DNA from: Syngnathus acus | Lineage: Eukaryota > Chordata > Actinopteri > Syngnathiformes > Syngnathidae | Direction: 5' to 3' | Length of the DNA: 64,000 nucleotides | Assembly: GCF_901709675.1 (NCBI RefSeq) | Contig: NC_051093.1 | Coordinates: 2,191,053-2,255,052, forward strand | Shown here: positions 1 to 12,200 of the stretch, in pieces | How positions within the stretch are numbered: position 1 is the first letter of the stretch | How the letters are laid out: each line of letters opens with the position of its first letter | Notes under the pieces: model-generated | Seen by the model: the letters and a program-made list of their open reading frames with translations, nothing else | What the model was told of the DNA's origin: nothing | The model's database searches: none | Program-made: the position numbers and the translations under genes

Positions 1-507
1 CGGACCACGGCGCCGTCGTGGCTTCTCCAGAGGATAGGAAGACTTTCACACGCCGCTTGGAGGATGGCAGTCGAGCAAAAGTTGCCACGGTAGCTGCTAG
101 TTTGTTTGACGAGGTCAAAGGTCCATTTTCGTGTCTTTCAGTGAAGCTGGCGTCAGGCACTTTTCAGGGACTCTCCTGACAAAATGCGCCCAAATTGGAC
201 AACTTCCTGTTCAATTCTGGGCTTGGTTTCTTCAATGCGTTCCGTTGTATAAATACACCAAATTTCAAGTCTATAGATGAAATTGGGGTTTCTTTCAAAG
301 AGCATGACTGACTGAAGGAATTTGCCCAATAGAACAACTTGAACTCAACATGCTCAACATACCGTTCAATTCCAAACGCGGACTTGAGACTTTTTCATGC
401 ATCCCGTTGGACATATCTTCCCAGTTTCACTGTGAGAGCCACAAGATGACAAGATGCGATTCCAGTTGCCGTCATTCAGACAACTGAAGAACAACTTTGT
501 GTTCAAT

Positions 508-1112
508 TACCGTATTTTCCAGACTATAAGTCGCAATCGTTTTCATAGTTTGGCTGGAGGTGCGACTTATACTCAGGAGCGACTTATATGTGAAATTATT
601 AACACATTATTACTTGATCATTAACACATTACTTCCTTACTAGTAAATCACTTCACATGTTATTTTCACACTAAACCGCATGAGGGCGCTCTAGGCCTGT
701 GGAATAATTGGAACTGCAACTGACGAGGAGTCTGACGTCAGTGACGTACAAGAGGACGCGCCGCATCTACTTCCGGAGTCAGGGGAGTTGTTTATACGTG
801 ACACAGAGGATGAATTTAATGATTTGGAGTGACACGGATGGTTCGACAAACTTATTTATGTTGTAGTTATTTGAATAACTCTTACGTCAGGCACGTTCTC
901 AGTTCCTCGTTTGTGCAACATTAGCATACCGTACCATTCAGCCTGTTGTTGGCTATTCATGTCTGATCTTGGTGTTGTATTTTGTCAAATAAATTTCCCC
1001 CAAAAAATGCGACTTATACTCCGGTGTGGCTTGTTTTTTTCTTCTTTATTAACCATTTTATGGCTGGTGCGACTTGTACTCCGGAACGACTTATAGTCCG
1101 GAAAATAGGGTA
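508..1112. mobile_element. Non-autonomous DNA transposon (MITE) with 26-bp terminal inverted repeats
   Basis: The left end reads TACCGTATTTTCCAGACTAT and continues with AAGTCG. The right end (1087-1112) is its inverted complement with two mismatches. Internal copies of the end motif GACTTATACTCCGGAGCGACTTA recur near 560-590 and 1010-1100, pointing inward from both sides. AAT flanks each end, a possible short target duplication. No transposase is encoded. Sequences of this type are widespread in teleost genomes. The superfamily is not assigned. Confidence 0.7.
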
Positions 1113-2766
1113 AATGAGATTTCACGCTCCGGAAGTAAAAGTAAATTCAGGCGCCATCGTCATTATTTCAGTATATGTTGAAAATACCTTTTTATGACAT
1201 TTCTGTTTGGAAGTGTGCTATGAGCTTTTTCTAATGTCTGATTATAGTATATTTAGTAGGTGTCCTGATAGATGCGTGTCTATTTTTTTAATGAATTGTC
1301 TTGATCAGACTGCGTCCTGGCTCACATATCTGCCACGGGTTAATTGACAGGGAACCTTTTGTTGTAAGGGTCTGTCCGCTGTCTTGTGATAATAAATTTT
1401 GTACCCGCTGAGTTCATTAATAACAACACTGTGCAGCTGACAGCTTCCGTTTATGACATCCATGAATTGAAAAAGTCTTCTGTGGCACCTTTGTGTGCTT
1501 TGCGTTTGTGCCGCCCTCTCAGAGACTCTCTGGTTTTGGCGTGGGGGGACTCCAGGCGACTCTGATGGGACGCGGCGACGCTCAGGCATCAGAGGCGCTG
1601 ACGTCTTGTGGCTTTATCGTTGGGATGCTTCAGATGAGTCAGGGTCCGTCGAGAGGTGCTTGTGGGACGCCGGCCGGCACTGAATGACGCTGATGTTCAC
1701 AATTTCAAATTTCCATATTGCCATTATAGTGAGCAGAAGGATTGCGGTTATCAGCATGAGCGCCGTGTCAGAAGGTTAGCCAGACTTGTTCCAGCTAAAC
1801 CAGAGAGTCGAAGGCAATTATCAACATCCAAAATAAACCGTATTGAACAATACAAAAAGAAATGTGGAAATGTGCTGAAAAAGAGAAGTGTAGCGCAAGT
1901 GTCCGACCTCACCCTCTTTGAGGTCTTCTACGGTTTGTTCAGTAGAGGCCGTCGCCACTCGTCCCCCGAGTAGAACTGTTGCGTCACGAGCCGGGTAAAA
2001 GAAGGCCATGTGTGACTTTGTTGGTCCCTGCGGAACCAGGCGGATGATCATGTGATGTCCTATGTGACCTGAAGGTCTCACGGGTGGCAACTTAAGTATG
2101 TCCTGGCTATCACACGTGTACGCACCAGTGTAGCGCACACCCAATCACACAAACTGACCTTGTTTTTTTTTGTGCGACCGTGTCAAACAAGCAGTCAGGC
2201 AAATTGGCCGCTCCACTTTTTCAACAGGCAGAAAGTGGGCCGATGTGTTCTTTGGAAGTTTGTCCTGGGGACCGAGAGAAGGAGAAGCTCTATCTATACA
2301 AGTGTCCTAGATAGACGTGAGGGCAGAGCTAGCATGACGAAGATGCCTTTGAGTGCCACGCAAAGAAAAAGTCAACCTCGCTCATCTACTCCCATTTTTT
2401 GGACACCCTCTTCTTATACTAATCTACTATTACATATTAATGAGTGCTATTTTGTTTTTGCATTTTAAAATTAGCGTACCTTATGCTGGCCCCCGCCTGG
2501 CACTATCACCGAAGGGTTAGCGGGGCTAATACGCTTTTTAAAATGCCGCTGAGATGAGTTTGACCCCGCAGTGGAAACGGGTCTCGGAGGAGCGTCGGTA
2601 GAAGGATGGATGGCTGACGGACAGATTATCAGGCCCAGATTAGCATGGCTACTTTGATCTTGTCATTGCTTTATTTTTTGTGTGGGTTTTCTTTTGGGGG
2701 GGCGGGGCTGCTATAGTTTTATTGCCCATTCACGTAGTCCCTGGAAATGTTGTCCTTCCTGTGCAG
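1113..2766. other. Upstream shank1 sequence or intron, no gene recognised
   Basis: Short open frames occur on both strands (for example 1493-1687) but show no family resemblance or splice-supported continuation. A good acceptor ends at 2766. An upstream shank1 untranslated exon may lie here or left of the window. Confidence 0.4.
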
Positions 2767-3243
2767 GATCAGCCCAAGAATGATGGCGTCGGGGCCGCCT
2801 TTGCTGTCGCCATGACGATGCCCTTCAGCCCGCTGACCAGCGACGAGGAGCACCAGAGGATGCTGGGAAACAGCAGACACCCGTACCCGGGGGCGGAGGA
2901 CGAAGAGGAAGAAGAGGAAGAGGAGGAAGAGGAGGAGATGGAGGAAGACGAGCGCGACGAGGATGGTGAGGAGGAGAACGGCGAACTGGAGGACGAGGTC
3001 GAGGTCCGGCGAGGTGGCGGCAGGGGCGAGGGGCCCAGGCAGTCGGGGAAAGGCGCCGGACGAGCTGGGAACCCGGGTCACGCATCCAATCCCTACTCGG
3101 CCAATCCCCCGCATCAGCAGCTGGCCAATCAGCAGCAGCGGAGGCAGAAGGAGCGCACGTCCGGCTCTGGGCCGCCGCCCCCCGAAGACGCCCACATCGC
3201 CATGATGGTGTTCCGCATTGGCATTCCGGACATCAAACAAACG
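2767..3243 (+). CDS. shank1: shank1 first coding exon: short 5'UTR, acidic N-terminus, start of SPN domain
   Basis: A pyrimidine-rich acceptor ending at 2766 shows that an untranslated exon lies upstream, not identified here. After 45 untranslated bases the ATG at 2812 opens [13 protein letters not shown]. Residues about 25-65 are almost all Glu/Asp with occasional Arg, then come a Gly/Arg and Gln-rich stretch and the SPN start ([17 protein letters not shown]). Human SHANK1 has a Ser/Gly-rich N-terminus here without such a long acidic run (from memory). The donor is acg|gtgagt, phase 0. Confidence 0.85.
2780..2815 (+). promoter_or_regulatory. uORF overlapping the shank1 start codon
   Basis: Two consecutive ATGs (2780, 2783) open an 11-codon frame whose TGA (2813-2815) overlaps the shank1 ATG (2812-2814) as ATGA. 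This arrangement can allow termination-reinitiation or damp translation. The layout is seen in the sequence; the effect is inferred. Confidence 0.5.
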
Positions 3244-6200
3244 GTGAGTGGACGCTGAGGAGCTTGAAAATAAGAAACGCCAACGCGGCCGCCACAACGC
3301 GTTTTGGCAAGCGCCAGCCTCCCTTTGTGTCACCATGGCAACAACACTACTTTTTTAGCCAACATTTTGCACATTCATCAGTGTAGCTTCTACCGATCCT
3401 CTCTTCCATCTATTATATTGTTAGCCTAAGCTACCTCTAGCTTCTTGTTGAATCTTCTACCAAACAAAATTTCCATCTCGCTGACCTACAACCTATCATA
3501 TCTTCTACGTTTAATTTGGTTTGATTCATTAGCATGGTAGCAGAGAGGTTCACTATCAAGTTAAACTGTGCTTGAGCTCAAGAGCCAGACGTTCAAGGTG
3601 ACCTCAGACCAAAAAAAAGTGCTGAAGCGCCATTACAGTGGTTGTCACCAAGTGGAGTTCAAAAGCACTCTATGTTGGAAAAGCATTTGGAGAGGCAAAG
3701 TCGAAAGCAACAAGAGGTCCTAAATGGTGCCATACAACCAGGAAAAGACTTTTTTTTTTTTTTTTTTTATAAAGAGTGCTTGTCTTCAGTCTGAATGGAT
3801 CGATGAGCTGTCGCATTCCATCACTTTGAATGTGGCCTGTGGCAGTGTGAAGAGGCAATTGAGTCAAGTGGCAGGCATTTTTTTGGTTATTGTGTCAACA
3901 TACAAAAACATACTGCCAAAATACTTGAATGTTTTTTTGTTGCAAGTATATTTCCAAATTTACATGTCAATCATCTTAATGTTAATTTCAATCTCTGCGA
4001 AAATTGAATGGGCAAAGCAGCTGTTTTGGATTGTAGGAAGGCTTTGGAAAAAGAGAACTACTCGTGGACAAACATTTTTGTGCAAATTTTTACACGTGAA
4101 AAATAAACAGACATAAGCAATCACATCCAGAGCTGAAAGTCTGTAGCTAACAGTGGCTATAAATGCCTGTGCCTCCTCTCTCTCTTCCTCTCTGGCTGAC
4201 GTGTGTGATGTATTATTGATCCACCGCATATTTCTCCATTTTTAAATAAATTCCTACATGAATAATTCACGTTGGCGCACTTGTTTATTCGGACAAATGG
4301 GAAGGATGGCTAACTGGAAGACAAAAAAGATGGCCATTTGGGAATTGAGAAAGAGAGAGAGTGAGAGAGAGTTACAGGCGCAATAAAAGAAAGCGGGAGT
4401 GGAGGTAAAATGGAGACGGACAGAGGTGAAGTGAGGTTGGCAGGCGCGAGCTGGCGTGATTAGAGAAGGCGCACATGGAAGAGGATGGCGGCGTAAATCC
4501 ACGCGGGAGTCGTAAAAGGCACCATAAAAGTGATCATTTCTCTTCAACTCGACCTCATTTTGAGTCAATTAAGCTTTATAAATATATTGTCATCAACGCT
4601 AATAATATCAGTCAGTCTTCAAGGCATCTAGCGAACTAGCTTGTCCCCAATTTAGCGTATCTATTCAAGCTAGCACATAGCCAAGCTTTAGATTGCTCCT
4701 GCCTTGCTAAACTTCCCCTGGTTTCATCTCTTTTTAGGTTTCACTTAGCCTAGCTTCCTTCTAGCCTCGTATTCAACTCATCAATTGTCATCAAGTTTAT
4801 TGCGTCAATATTGGCCACTTCTGCTGACACACGTGCTCTCACCTTCACCCCTTGGAAGGTCCTTGGTCGTGCGGCAGCTACGTTCAACGTGTCGGCTAAT
4901 TCACCCTCAGTAAACCCGGGTGGCTCATTAATTTGCACCGTAATGAGACCAGGGAGCGACCGCTTTGAGCCAGGAGTGAGTGCAAAAGTATTGGGACGCT
5001 TACAGGAACTGCAGAATGTCATTCTACTGGAGGAAGAAGAAGAAGAATAAGATAAGAGTGACTCTGTTTGCCTCATGTTCTTCAGCAAGCCTTACTGCAG
5101 TGGCTGCATGTCGTGCGCGGTTTTGCTTTAGTTTTTTTACGGGGACTTGTCATGTGGCTACAAAGTGAAACGAAACAAGTCTTTTTTTTTTTTTTTTTTT
5201 TGGATGATGTGACATCATTGTTGTGCGCTCTGCTGGACATGATGTGCCAGCAGCATATCATCCACTGTCTTGCTTTGGTAATTGCTTTGCTACCTGTCTG
5301 TTTCTCAAGACGTCCTCAACACAAAGAGCAGATCAGTGCGGGGGAACTCTTTTGCTAAGAATGTTTACATAAGCCGTCTGCAAACGGGCAGGCAGGCGTC
5401 CTTGTTGAGGAGGTGGAGGAGGAGCTGGCCTGGCGTCTTTGTGATGGGCCCTAATTAGCGGAACGGGTGGAGCCGTCTAATTCCTGGAGGGAGTGCCGCT
5501 CGATATCCCGGTTGAAACGTTTTCTGCTGCTTAACAATTACCATTTTCAAAGGTTTTTTTTTTTCCCCCTTCAGACATCAGCACAATTTGTAAATGGGTG
5601 GATGTCTGTGTGTTATTTGCGGGTGCATGTACGTGAAACTGAGCCACACTGATCATCACCGTTTCTTCTCTCAATCATTTGCCCTCCATTCTAACCCCCA
5701 CCCCCTTTAGGCGCACACACACACACACACACACACCCAACACACACAAACTACCCCATCTCCACGGGAAGTCTCTATGGCAACAAGCAGCTTGCTCGGC
5801 TAATGAACCGGTTGCCTTGGAAACCGTGCTGGCTGTGCGAGACAGTGAATAAAACCGAGGGAGGACGAATGTGATGCATACACAAATCTCTGTGTGTGCC
5901 TGCGTGCGTGCGTGCGTGCGTGTGTGTGTGTGTGTGCGCGTGTGTGCGCGTGCGTGTGTGTGTGCGCGTATGTGTGTGTATACATGTGTGTGTGTGTGTG
6001 TGTGCGTGTGTGCGTGTGTGTGTGCGACAGTGAGCAATAATGTGTGTATTCTGAGTGAGGGCCAATCACGGCGCGACTGTGCGGCGTCGCCGTGACAACA
6101 GTCCTCCTCCCTTTTTGTGTTGCAACTTCTTCAGTTTGCTGACAGTGTCTCTTTCTGTGTGTGTGTGTGTGCGCACGTGTGTGTGTGTTTGTGTGTGCGT

Positions 6201-9200
6201 GCGTGCGTGTGTGTGTACTGTACAGCCATTCATATTCTGTGCACCTTCCTCACTGGGATTGACCTAGTTTGCTGTGCCACTGTCTCCCCCTGCTGCACGG
6301 GAGGTCCATTGCGACTCCTGTTCTCTCATTCCTTCAAATATCTACTATAAAATACAGTTGAGGAGTTGTTTTAATATATATGCAAGAGACATGATTAGAC
6401 TTTTTCTCCTCTATAATTATTCGCCAATTTGAATGTGAAATGCACCCCCTGGCAGAAATGCCTGCGCTTCAACCCAGACGCGACGGTGTGGAAGGCCAAG
6501 CAGCAGGTGCTGTGCTCGCTCACAGAGTCACTGCGAGACGTCCTCAACTACGGCCTCTTCCAGCCGGCCACCGACGGCCATGACGCCAAATTCCTGGAGG
6601 AGGAGCGACTACTCAAGGAGTACCCGCAGTCCTTTGAGAAGGGTGTGCCCTATTTGGAGGTACACATATGCACCTTCTTGCTTTCTCATTTTCCTGACGA
6701 TCCTGCACTATCATCAATTTAGTTTGGCCTAAAAGACAAAGAATGTGTCATGAGTCTTCTCTTAACTCTCGACTCTTAGTTCCGATACAAGACTCGAGTG
6801 TACAAGCAGACCAACTTGGATGAGAAGCAGCTGGCCAAACTGCACACCAAGGTGAACAACTTCGGGGGAAAAAAAGGAGGCGGAGGATGCCAGTGCAAGC
6901 TTCCACTTGTGCGTCTGTCGTCACGCAGGCCAGTCTGAAGAAATTCATGGACTACATCCAAACCAACGGTGTGGACAAGATGAGCAAGTTCTTGGACAAA
7001 GGCCTCGATCCCAACTACCAGGACACTGACACCGGCGGTAAGCGCAACATGAAAAAACCCACAAATGTCAGAAAATGAAATCACACGACGATACATGACA
7101 TTTGTGTCGTCAGTAAAGTGTGATTCATTTTCTTGAGCTTGTGATGTGGAAAGTGGCAGAGTGTGAGGAAGGCAAGCCTCGGATGCCCGCGTGTCACTTT
7201 GCTCTTGGCGCCTCCTGCCGGTGTCTGCCGACTTGGGTGTGTTGACGCTCGCTTCGCAGGCGGAGTGTCGCCCAGGGAGTGAGTGGCAATGCGCTTAACG
7301 CCTCCTGTCAACAGCGGGGGACGGGGAGGGTATGTTTATGTTCATTCGTGTGGCTGTGTTTGTGTCTGCCCCGCAGAGACGCCGCTGTCGCTGGCGGTTC
7401 AGTGCGAGCCGGGCGGCGGCGAGCCCATCCGGGTGTTGGTGGACGGGGGCGCCCACATCGACTTCCGTGCCAAAGATGGCCTCACGCCGCTCCACAAGGC
7501 CGTCCGAGGCCACCGCCATATTGCCCTGCTGGTACAAACACCGCCACGTGGCTTTTGCAAAAAATTTTCTTTTCTTTTCTTTTTTCTTGGCAAGAGCGTT
7601 TCAAGTAAATTCACACTCACCCACGTTGTCACCCACACACACGCACAACGTTACTTATTATATTCCAGCATTAAGCTCTACGATCTGCTTCTATGCAGTA
7701 GGGCGGTTTGGTGGTGTACTGTTTAACATGTCCGCCTCACAGTTAGGAGGGTGCAAACTCCACACAGGGAGGGCCGGAGGTAGAATCAAACCCGCAGCCT
7801 CTGAACTGTGAGGCAGACGTGCTCACCGTGCCGCCTAGCACAATCTTTATCGAAAGTAAACTGATGGACCATACAAATCCATAAATACTTGTCCCCCTGT
7901 AATTTGTTATTGGGCGCAGGTCCTGCTATCTCTGGGCGCCTCCCCGGACTACAAGGACCGTCGGGGTCTGACGCCGCTGTACCACACTGTGCTGACAGGG
8001 GGCGACACCTCGTGCTGTGAAACGCTGCTCTACCACCACGCCAAGTTGGGCATCAGGGACGAGAACGGCTGGGACGAAACGCACCAGGTCTGCTCGGCTG
8101 CCGCTACAGTCCTCTTCATCTTCATCTTCTGTGTGTGTCTGTCCACCATGTCACCATCAGGTAGTCTCATCCTCATCATCATCAGGGAAGGAACGAATGA
8201 AGCCATTGTCATTGTACAAATGGTGCTGAGTGTGTGTGTGCCGTGTATGTGTGTGTGTGCTGTCCCCCCCCCACCCTTAGGCGTGTCAGAACGGCAATTC
8301 TCAACACCTGGAGCACCTCCTCTTCTACGGGGCAGACTCCACCTCCCAGAATGCATCTGGAAACACTGCCTTGCACTTATGTGCTTTATACAACAAGGTA
8401 CAAAATTTGTGCAAAATATTGAAGACATTTAAGCACAACAGCTGATGAACAGGTGTACCTAATGTGTGTTCATTTATTTGTAATCTTTTTTAGGAAAGCT
8501 GTGCACGAATTCTGCTGTACCGAGGAGCCAACAAAGAGACCAAGAACAACAGCGGCCAAACACCCTTCCAGGTCATACTTGGCAACCAATGTTGCGAGAG
8601 AAACGACTTGCTTGCTTGCCTGCGTAAGACTTGTGATGTCATCAATCAGGTGGCCGTCATGTCGGGTCATTTCGAGTTGGGGGAGATCATCAAAAACCAC
8701 CGGGACGCCGATGTAGGTCAGTCCTGGAATGTGCTCTTGAGCAGAAAACCACCTCAACCTTCCCGCCGAAGGCCAACTTCCTTAACCTCCCACTAACCCT
8801 CACCCGCCAGTTCCCTTCGTGGAGTCTCCAAAGTACGCCCCCCAGAGGCGCGAGAGCACGCACACCCTGACGCTGCCTCACCCTCACCCGTTCCTGCGCG
8901 CCAACAGTGACAACAGCATGAACTTGCCCGAGTGGATGGCCGTGCCCAACTCGCTGAGCACCAACATCGTCTCTGTGCAGGTACCGCTGCAAAAACGTTT
9001 TGCTCCTCGGACCTCAAATGCAAGATGTCCCAAGAGACTGATTGCCATCTTCCCTTTTTAGGGATTCAAACACACAGGAACCATTCGCAGCTCCAGCAGT
9101 CCCCGCGGGGCCAGGACGCGGTCTCCGTCCCGAGGCAGGATGGGGGACAAGGACGACCGTAGCCGGCAGCAGAGTCGCAAACAAGGGTGAGCAGAGAACC

Positions 9201-12200
9201 ACTGCTTTTAATTTCATTTCAATCGTAACCTCCGAGGTCTGTCACGAGTCAGCCCACTTTGCATTGTGTATCAAATTCCGTCAGGCCCGCCACTGCCCCG
9301 GCCGCCACCGGCACAGCCAGCACGCAGACGGCGGGCCAGCGCCGGCGCTTATACAGCGCCGTGCCGGGACGCGTCTTTGTGGCCACGCGGGCGCACTCGG
9401 CCCAGGGCGAGCGGGAAATCAGCTTTGGCAAGGGCGACAGGGTCAAAGGTGAGCAAAGAGGCCCGACCCGTCGGCGCTGAGATGGTGTGTGTGTGTGTGA
9501 TGTGCGGCTCTTGTGTGTGTTGGCTAGTGTTGAGCGTGGGCGAAGGAGGCTACTGGGAGGGGACGGTCCGCGGTCGCACCGGCTGGTTCCCCTCCGACTG
9601 TGTGGAGGAAGTCTTGCTCCGAAGTCAAGAAGGCAAATCTGGTCAGTTTTTTTTTTTTTTTGTTTGAATCATTTTCTATAGCTTCACATGTAAAGTCCAA
9701 GCCTAATTTTTAATGATTGTGATTCCAGAGAGCCGCGGGGAGCGCGCCAAGCGTTTGTTCCGACACTACACGGTGGGCTCCTACGACAGCTTTGACGCTC
9801 CCAGGTAAGAAAACGTCTCCACTGTGCCACCTACAGTTTCATTCACAGCTACGCTTTGTCGTCGAGCGTGCGTGTTGGTGTGTTTGGACGTAGCACATGC
9901 TGAGTCACTCTGCCTCCGTCTTTGTTGTGACTGCGATGTGTTGTGACCGCGAGACACAGTTTCCCTGGAGGAGGACCAGCGTGATGGGGCGGGGGTTGTG
10001 TGTGAGGGGGCGGGGGGTGTTACAGCATGCCAGCTGTTCACTTCATTTCAGGTGACTCATACATCTGCACACTCATTTTGAAGTGGAACACTTCAGGTGC
10101 TGCTTAATTGTCCCCTAAAATGACCCATTAGACGCTAACTGATGCTAAGCTACTGCGAATATGGTAGCATTTTTTTATTGATACTTTGACTGGAGGGCAA
10201 GATGTAAAATGTGCCAGCCTGCAATCCTGTCATATGTTAGCAGAAATCTATTTATGATCTCCAACTCTTCTTTCAATCTGTGACTCTTCCTCTTCTCTGG
10301 CCAAGCGTGTTCGTCTCTGGCGAAATCATATTTTATGGATTTTAAAATGCTTTTCGTCACGGTGGATAATTCAAGCGGTGGCTTTTAGTCGGGCACACCA
10401 CACGGGTCAAATCCCCCAGTACGCTCTTGTCATCCGTGACCGTCGCAGCATCCCACCGTTGTTTTTTAATTTAGCCGAGCAACCCCCCCACATTCACTTT
10501 TTAATTGTCCAGCCATCAGTCGCTCTGTCTCCCCTGTGGTGTCTCCATCTGGAGGCCACACGCTGAAGGGCAACCAAGGGGATAGTTGTTTTTTTCAATG
10601 TAAATGTACCACGAAGCCCACTAGGAAAAAATAGTCTGATTCATTTTTTTTCCCCCAGTTTTTCTCTCATGTGAAGTTAAACCGATACTGACAGACAGGA
10701 CGTATTGTACAACAGTCACGTCTTTGGCCTGCGGTTCAGGCTTTTATTGTTGGGAGTGGAAAGAACCAAGAAAGCCTATTTTTCAAAATAGGTTATCTGC
10801 ATTGTATTCTGCCAAATATCGGAGTCGGCATCGGGCTCAGAAAATCGAAATCCTACATCCAAGATCCAAATATATTCACAGTTAATAATCACCAGTGAGC
10901 TGCAAATGAGCAATTGAATGTGTATTGTTGTTGACCGTTCCCCGAGGAGTCCTTCGGTCCAACCCCCAACGAGCAAATGTCGTAAAGCAGCCGGAGCGCT
11001 GATGCGTCCTCGTCTGACCTGCCGCCGGGCCTCCAATGATGTCATGCGGAGGAGATGAACAGACGGCATGTCTTCATGCGTATAAGGGCTCGCTCCTCAT
11101 CGCCAAACGGAATCGCCGGCCACCATGTTTGTTTGCATGTTTTGGAGAAAGTCACGCACTCGTTTTGTTTTTGTTTTCAAAAGGTGAGCTTAAGTGCTAA
11201 TGTTTGGACAAAACTGGGGATTTGCAGCCTCCGACGAGGAAGGTTGTCTCCAGTTGGTCGGCTCACGCCAAACAGCCGTCGGCCTTTACGACTTTGCTTT
11301 CTAGCGCTTGAAGACGATCTGGACGGACAGCTGTGTGAGGGCCAGGGGCGGGGTGAGGGCGGGGTGAGGGGGGGAGGCCATCTGGCGAGCCGGCACTTGT
11401 CCAACGTGCCCCACAGACCACTAGGCGTGTTTCAGTGCTCAACAACCGCCGAGTGAACCGATCTCACGATTGACCCTCTTGTCATCGCCACCGAGATCGG
11501 ACACTTTGCGTGCGAAAATATGAAAAAAAATGAATGGAACAGTGGAGCTCCACTCATTTGCAGGGAGCGGGCGGGCGGGGGTTGGCCTAGCCAGCAAATC
11601 GTGAAAATCTACGCACAATCAAAGCCCACTTAAATGCATTGGATTTTTTTTCCAAATGCTTCAAAAGATACTAATGAAGCGACAAGATGCCTTTCCCACT
11701 AAAAACGGAGGTTGGCCGGTAGCACAAAGCTCCGATATTGGTGCTGCATCCCAATTTATCCCGAGTGCCGGATTCGTTCCAAATTAGCCTTCAAAGATTT
11801 CCGTCGTCGTGCTGAGAGAGACGAAGAGACGCGTGCAGATGGAGCTTTGATATGACTTCATAGTCTAATTGTCATACCGCAGAGTCCTTGACGCTTGGAA
11901 GGAAACTGGCCAAGCACGTGTATGTGCGTGTGTGTTTTGTATGAAAGCCTTGTTGAAAATGTGGTATGGGCCACAATACGGCCAGTGAACTGACCTCACT
12001 GTCTTTGAGCCAATCACGTCTCCAGATTTGGTGGTGTTGCATCATTGATGACTGACAGCTGTCACTCACTCGGACTGTGTGGTGCAACGTATTTTATGAA
12101 TGGGACTTGATGACAGAGAAGTGATTTTGGATGCATGTGCGCGTTTGCCAGTAGGCCCCGCCCCTTTCCTTGAAGAAAGCCACTCAGCTCTCTCCAAACA

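Noticed and set aside
1493-1687. Overlapping open frames upstream of shank1
   Set aside because: Three frames open at once in a GC-richer patch, with no conserved motif or initiation context.
2719-3336. 205-codon minus-strand frame opposite the first shank1 exon
   Set aside because: It mirrors the acidic GAG/GAA tract and reads as Leu/Val runs. The plus strand has conserved SHANK sequence and splice sites.
5675-6069. Minus-strand Thr-His repeat proteins (also at 20.7, 28.8, 34.6, 35.4 and 41.4 kb)
   Set aside because: Translations of CA/TG microsatellites, not genes.
8398-8493. Open frame continuing from shank1 exon 7 into the intron
   Set aside because: Clear gtacaa donor and TTTTTTAG acceptor, and only the spliced form restores ankyrin repeat sequence.
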